Assembly: GCF_023703465.1 (NCBI RefSeq)
Contig: NZ_JAMQGP010000009.1
Coordinates: 1 to 64,000 of the forward strand
Reading direction: 5' to 3'
Length of the DNA stretch: 64,000 nucleotides
Source of the DNA: Echinimonas agarilytica
GTDB lineage: Bacteria; Pseudomonadota; Gammaproteobacteria; Enterobacterales; Neiellaceae
Shown: positions 60,417 through 64,000 of the stretch, one piece after another
Position numbering within the stretch: position 1 is the first letter of the stretch
How the letters are laid out: each line of letters begins with the position of its first letter
The notes under the pieces: model-generated
The model's database searches: none
Told to the model about the DNA's origin: nothing
The model's input: only the letters and a program-made list of their open reading frames with translations
Program-made: the position numbers and the translations under genes

Positions 60417-61787
60417 ATGATGAAATACAAAACCCTAACCTCGGCTCTTACTTTCGCCTTAGTGGCGGTTTCGGGCTCAACTTTGGCTGCAGTAACAGCT
60501 GAAGAAGCGGCTGAACTGGGCAAATCCTTAACGCCTTTGGGCGCGGTGGTTGGTGCTAATAGCGATGGTTCTATTCCAGCATGGACCGGCGGTATCACCG
60601 CTGCTCCTGCGGGATATTCCGAAGGCGACCATCACCCAGACCCATTTGCAGCAGATAAAATCGAATACACGGTTACTGCGGCCAATTATAAAGACTATGA
60701 TGCGGTTCTGACGGATGGACAAAAAGCGCTATTCGAAACGTATCCAGATACGTTTAAAATGAACGTTTACAAAACTCATCGTTCAGCGTCATTTCCGCAG
60801 TACATTTATGATGGAACTATTGCAAATGCAACACGTTCTTCATTAGCCGATAGCGGCAATGGAATTGTTGGCGCAGGGGCCGGAATTCCATTTCCAATTC
60901 CGAAGAGCGGATTGGAAGTGATTTGGAACCACATTTTCCGTTTTCGTGGCGTTGATGTAGGTCGCTCCGCGGGGCAGGCTGCTCCAATGAAGTCAGGCGC
61001 ATACACTTATATTCAGCTCAAAGAGTCGATTAAATTTTTGTCTTCGGCTGAAGATGTCACACCCGAGAAGCTGCAACAAACCAACATGGTCTTCAAGTTC
61101 AAGCAAAGCGTGACACAGCCAGCTCGTTTGGCGGGTACAGCATTGCTTGTGCACGAAACTATGGATCAGGTCAAGCAGCCTCGCCAAGCTTGGACTTACA
61201 ACACTGGGCAGCGTCGAGTGCGCCGTGCTCCTAACGTTGCCTATGATACACCAGGCACAGCATCCGACGGTTTACGGACCACGGACGATTATGACATGTA
61301 CAACGGCTCTCCTGATCGTTATGAATGGAATTTGATTGGCAAACAAGAATTGCTGATCCCGTATAACAGCTACAAGTTACACAGTGATACGTTGAAAAAT
61401 GATGACATTCTCAAGCCGGGTCATATTGAGCCAGAATTGGTTCGTTATGAAAAACATCGCGTATGGGTTGTTGAAGCTCAGCTTAAACCTGGCATTAGTC
61501 ACATCTACAAAAAGCGTCGTTTTTACATTGACGAAGATTCGTGGCAAGTGAGTGTTGCAGACATTTATGATAACCGTGATCAACTTTACAGAGTCGCTAT
61601 GGCTCACGCGTTAAATTATTACGAAGTGCCAGCGCTTTGGTCTACTCTTGAAGTATTTCATGACCTGCAAGCTAGACGTTACATTGCCATTGGTTTAGAC
61701 AATCAAGAGAAAATGTACGACTTCGGTGCAACGCTTCGTGACAAAGATTTCACGCCAGCAGCACTGCGAAAAGAAGGTAGACGATAA
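60417..61787 (+). CDS. DUF1329 (LolA/LolB-like superfamily) protein
   Basis: This 456-residue protein has a signal peptide ending STLAA. It reads AVTAEEAAELGKSLTPLGAV, then GSIPAWTGGITAAPAG at the mature start and WNLIGKQELLIPYNSYKLHS later, as in DUF1329. I understand the fold to be LolA-like, suited to carrying lipids across the periplasm. It follows DUF1302 by 15 bases and is followed by a terminator, so the first two genes form their own unit. Confidence 0.9.
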   Translation: MMKYKTLTSALTFALVAVSGSTLAAVTAEEAAELGKSLTPLGAVVGANSDGSIPAWTGGITAAPAGYSEGDHHPDPFAADKIEYTVTAANYKDYDAVLTDGQKALFETYPDTFKMNVYKTHRSASFPQYIYDGTIANATRSSLADSGNGIVGAGAGIPFPIPKSGLEVIWNHIFRFRGVDVGRSAGQAAPMKSGAYTYIQLKESIKFLSSAEDVTPEKLQQTNMVFKFKQSVTQPARLAGTALLVHETMDQVKQPRQAWTYNTGQRRVRRAPNVAYDTPGTASDGLRTTDDYDMYNGSPDRYEWNLIGKQELLIPYNSYKLHSDTLKNDDILKPGHIEPELVRYEKHRVWVVEAQLKPGISHIYKKRRFYIDEDSWQVSVADIYDNRDQLYRVAMAHALNYYEVPALWSTLEVFHDLQARRYIAIGLDNQEKMYDFGATLRDKDFTPAALRKEGRR

Positions 61788-61796
61788 CGCTGTATT

Positions 61797-61822
61797 AAGG
61801 CGCTCTTAAGAGCGCCTTTTTG
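61797..61822 (+). terminator. Terminator within the DUF1302 cluster
   Basis: AAGGCGCTC - TTAA - GAGCGCCTTTTT, 10 bases after the DUF1329 stop. Read-through or a second promoter is needed for the two genes that follow. Confidence 0.92.
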
Positions 61823-61838
61823 TTTTAAACGGGTATTC

Positions 61839-62825
61839 ATGAAGTATTTAAATCTTTTTTTATGCTGTCTGTTCGGGATGGCTTTCTCAGTTCACGCCGA
61901 AATTGTTTCTGACAATGATAAGGTTCTGTCGTCTTTATTTCTCGATATAACGGCCACCAGTGACGGCGCTCTCTATGCGGTTGGTGACAGGGGGCACATA
62001 TACCATATGTCCAGCGGCCAGTGGTTGTCTCAAGCATCTGGAACGGATGCAGCTTTAACTCGCGTTCATGAAAGCCCATCTCAGCAGCTTTGGGCTGTGG
62101 GCCACGATGGAGTAATCCTCACTAAGCGTGAAGATTCTTGGGAGCTCGTACGAGAAAACATCCAAGAACAAATGCCTTTGTTCGACATCTTGTTTTTGAA
62201 TGGTTCCGAAGGCATCGCCATTGGTGCTTATGGATTGTTTTTACGAACTCAAGATGGTGGCAACACTTGGCAACATGAATTACACCAAGGTTTGTTGCTT
62301 GCGGAAGATATTGAGTACTTGGAAGAGCTAAAAGAAGAGAGCATTGAGGAATACGAATATGAATTGTCGGCCATGCTTCCTCATCTCAATCAGCTTACTC
62401 ATTTAGGGCAAGGCAAACTCATGCTTGTTGGAGAAGCTGGCTTGGTCGCGTTGAGCGACGACCGCGGTTTAACTTGGACGCGTCAAGAAACAAATTATTA
62501 CGGTTCATTTTTTGATAGCCTTCAAATCGGCAAGCGCCTTGTTATAGCTGGGCTTCGCGGCCACGTCTTTTACTCCGATGACAATGGACAGAGCTGGCAA
62601 GAAAGTCGCACAAATAGCCTAGCTACGATCAATGGTTTGCTATCTGTTGAGGACGATAACATTATGGCTTTGGCCAGCAATGGCGTATTTCTCGTGAGTT
62701 CTGATCAAGGCGCCACATTTACAACTCATCAACTTGAGCAAGGGGAGTCAGCATTAGCTGGCGACGTATTCAATCATCAACACTATATCGTGAGTGATCA
62801 TGGTATTCGTATCTTAAACTGGTGA
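61839..62825 (+). CDS. YCF48/BNR-repeat periplasmic protein
   Basis: This 328-residue protein has a signal peptide ending SVHA. It carries repeated beta-propeller motifs with Trp and Asp boxes: TQDGGNTWQHE, SDDRGLTWTRQ, SDDNGQSWQES and SSDQGATFTT. These mark YCF48/BNR-type seven-bladed propellers. A Glu-rich insert lies near residues 160-180. It lies 10 bases before the MMPL gene, a constant companion in such clusters, so an accessory role in the transporter's periplasmic complex is likely. Confidence 0.87.
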   Translation: MKYLNLFLCCLFGMAFSVHAEIVSDNDKVLSSLFLDITATSDGALYAVGDRGHIYHMSSGQWLSQASGTDAALTRVHESPSQQLWAVGHDGVILTKREDSWELVRENIQEQMPLFDILFLNGSEGIAIGAYGLFLRTQDGGNTWQHELHQGLLLAEDIEYLEELKEESIEEYEYELSAMLPHLNQLTHLGQGKLMLVGEAGLVALSDDRGLTWTRQETNYYGSFFDSLQIGKRLVIAGLRGHVFYSDDNGQSWQESRTNSLATINGLLSVEDDNIMALASNGVFLVSSDQGATFTTHQLEQGESALAGDVFNHQHYIVSDHGIRILNW

Positions 62826-62835
62826 GGCTGTAACC

Positions 62836-64000
62836 ATGTTAATTACACCAGTCATTGACGCTGTAGAACGTTTTATTTTCCGGCATCGCACATGCGTCAT
62901 TGCCGTTTTTCTTATCGCTACTGTCGGATTACTTTGGAGCGCGACTGGGCTGCGAATGGACGCCGCATTTACCAAGAATATCCCGCTGAATCACTCGTAC
63001 ATGCAAACCTATATGGACCATCAAAAAGATTTTGGTGGGGCAAACTCAGTGATGGTGACTGTGACTGCTAATGATGGCGACATGTTTACCGAAGCGTTTT
63101 TCGAGAAACTTAAAAGTGTACACGATCAGTTATTCTTTATTCCGGGCGTAGACAGGCCATCGGTTCAATCGCTGTATAGTCCGAGTACCCGATTTACCGA
63201 AGTGGTTGAAGATGGTTTTGCCGGTGGCCCGGTGATTCCTGCCGACTTTAAACCGGATGCAACGGGCCTCGGTATCGTCCAAAGCAATATTAGCAAAGCC
63301 GGTATTGTGGGGCGCTTAGTCTCGAATGACTATAGCTCTGCAATGGTTCGAGCGAATCTACAAGAGTTCAATCCAGAAACCGGCGATAAACTCGATACGT
63401 TGGCATTAGCCAAGTTGCTTGAAGATAGTATTCGAGGCGAGTTCGAAACGAACGATATCTCGATTCAGATTATCGGTTTTAGCAAAATGATTGGTGACGT
63501 CGCGGACGGCGCGCGCTCGGTCTTATTGTTCTTCACTATCGCTTTGGTCATCACAGCGTTGATGGTCTATTTCTTTAGCCATTCAATCCTACTGACGCTA
63601 TTGCCGCTTTCATGCTCGATCATGGCTGTGGTTTGGCAGTTAGGCGCGTTGCCTTTACTCGGCTTTGGAATTGACCCAATGTCGGTGTTGGTGCCGTTTT
63701 TAGTGTTTGCGATTGGCGTATCGCATGGCGTACAAATGATTAATGCCATGGCGAAGTCGGTTGGTTTGGGCTTAACAAGTAAAGAAGCGGCGCAAAATAG
63801 TTTCCGTAATTTGCTACTGCCTGGCGGCATCGCGCTGCTGTCTGACACAATTGGATTCATGACGATTCTCAGCATCGACATTGGGATTGTTCGAGAATTG
63901 GCGATCACCGCTAGTATTGGTGTTGCGGTGATTATTCTTACCAATTTGGTATTGTTGCCGGTATTGCTCAGCTATGTAAAATTTAGCCCAGCGGCAGTCG
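62836..64000 (+). CDS. MMPL/RND-family transporter (cut by window edge)
   Basis: The frame is open from ATG 62836 to the last base, 388 codons, with no stop. TM1 is near residues 19-36 (VIAVFLIATVGLLWSATG). A periplasmic domain follows with a DFGGANSVMVTV start typical of hydrophobe/amphiphile exporters of the MMPL type. Then a set of membrane helices appears, with FAIGVSHGVQMINAMAKSVG (the conserved TM4-region motif). Only the first half of the protein is in the window. It is the motor of the DUF1302-DUF1329-YCF48 set and probably moves lipid-like compounds. Confidence 0.88.
   Translation, partial: MLITPVIDAVERFIFRHRTCVIAVFLIATVGLLWSATGLRMDAAFTKNIPLNHSYMQTYMDHQKDFGGANSVMVTVTANDGDMFTEAFFEKLKSVHDQLFFIPGVDRPSVQSLYSPSTRFTEVVEDGFAGGPVIPADFKPDATGLGIVQSNISKAGIVGRLVSNDYSSAMVRANLQEFNPETGDKLDTLALAKLLEDSIRGEFETNDISIQIIGFSKMIGDVADGARSVLLFFTIALVITALMVYFFSHSILLTLLPLSCSIMAVVWQLGALPLLGFGIDPMSVLVPFLVFAIGVSHGVQMINAMAKSVGLGLTSKEAAQNSFRNLLLPGGIALLSDTIGFMTILSIDIGIVRELAITASIGVAVIILTNLVLLPVLLSYVKFSPAAV

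Overview
The window looks like the chromosome of a marine gammaproteobacterium, most probably in or near the Alteromonadales. The evidence is the gene set and its local order (rne facing away from rluC and a HAD phosphatase; msrC-proQ-prc-pepN-DUF2835; a B12 salvage cluster with riboswitches; a DUF1302-DUF1329-YCF48-MMPL cluster), an agar-degradation locus, and a long chromosomal-integron cassette array. I cannot name the genus from sequence alone.

Positions 1 to about 17,150 are the distal part of an integron array. About twenty cassettes end in attC sites that resemble each other closely (ATAACAAG or CTAACAAG at one end, GGCGTTA at the other, mostly about 100 bp), the mark of a sedentary chromosomal integron. 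No integrase gene lies in the window; by attC orientation it should be to the left. Cassettes carry an Mrr-like nuclease, a membrane-anchored HEPN/DUF4145-like protein, a DUF4041-T5orf172 protein, a ribbon-helix-helix/EVE-like regulator with three operator repeats, a LysR plus short-chain dehydrogenase pair, an exported D-glutamate-deacylase-like enzyme, an NTF2-like protein, and several small membrane or secreted proteins of unknown function. The last gene cassettes are three toxin-antitoxin modules (BrnTA, YefM-YoeB, CcdAB). A 434-bp gene-poor cassette occurs three times in full and once as a tail at the left edge. Two defective IS4-family copies sit between attC sequences.

Positions 17.15 to 19 kb are a scar zone: degenerate attC, ISAs1 and IS21 fragments, a methyltransferase gene, a tatA-like pseudogene and other gene fragments.

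Positions 19 to 34 kb form a red-algal galactan (agar/porphyran) locus: an SSS sugar symporter, a coupled LacI - GPH/MFS-type transporter - LacI operon, a sulfatase lipoprotein and exported aldose epimerase, and a large GH86 agarase with three CBM6 domains and thrombospondin type 3 repeats. The symporter and sulfatase promoters share a 20-bp sequence containing a LacI-type operator that overlaps the predicted -35 box, so one LacI protein probably controls both. An RluA-type pseudouridine synthase is inserted in the locus.

Positions 34 to 46.6 kb hold pepE, htpX, a low-molecular-weight tyrosine phosphatase, and a B12 uptake and nucleotide-loop assembly cluster (btuD-btuC-cobT-cobS-cobU-cobC-cobQ-cobO-btuF, then btuB). 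Cobalamin riboswitches precede btuD and btuB. cbiB is not in the window.

Positions 46.7 to 64 kb are housekeeping: rne, rluC, a HAD phosphatase, msrC, proQ, prc, pepN, DUF2835, then the envelope cluster DUF1302-DUF1329-YCF48-MMPL, whose last gene runs off the right edge. I saw no rRNA, tRNA or CRISPR array.
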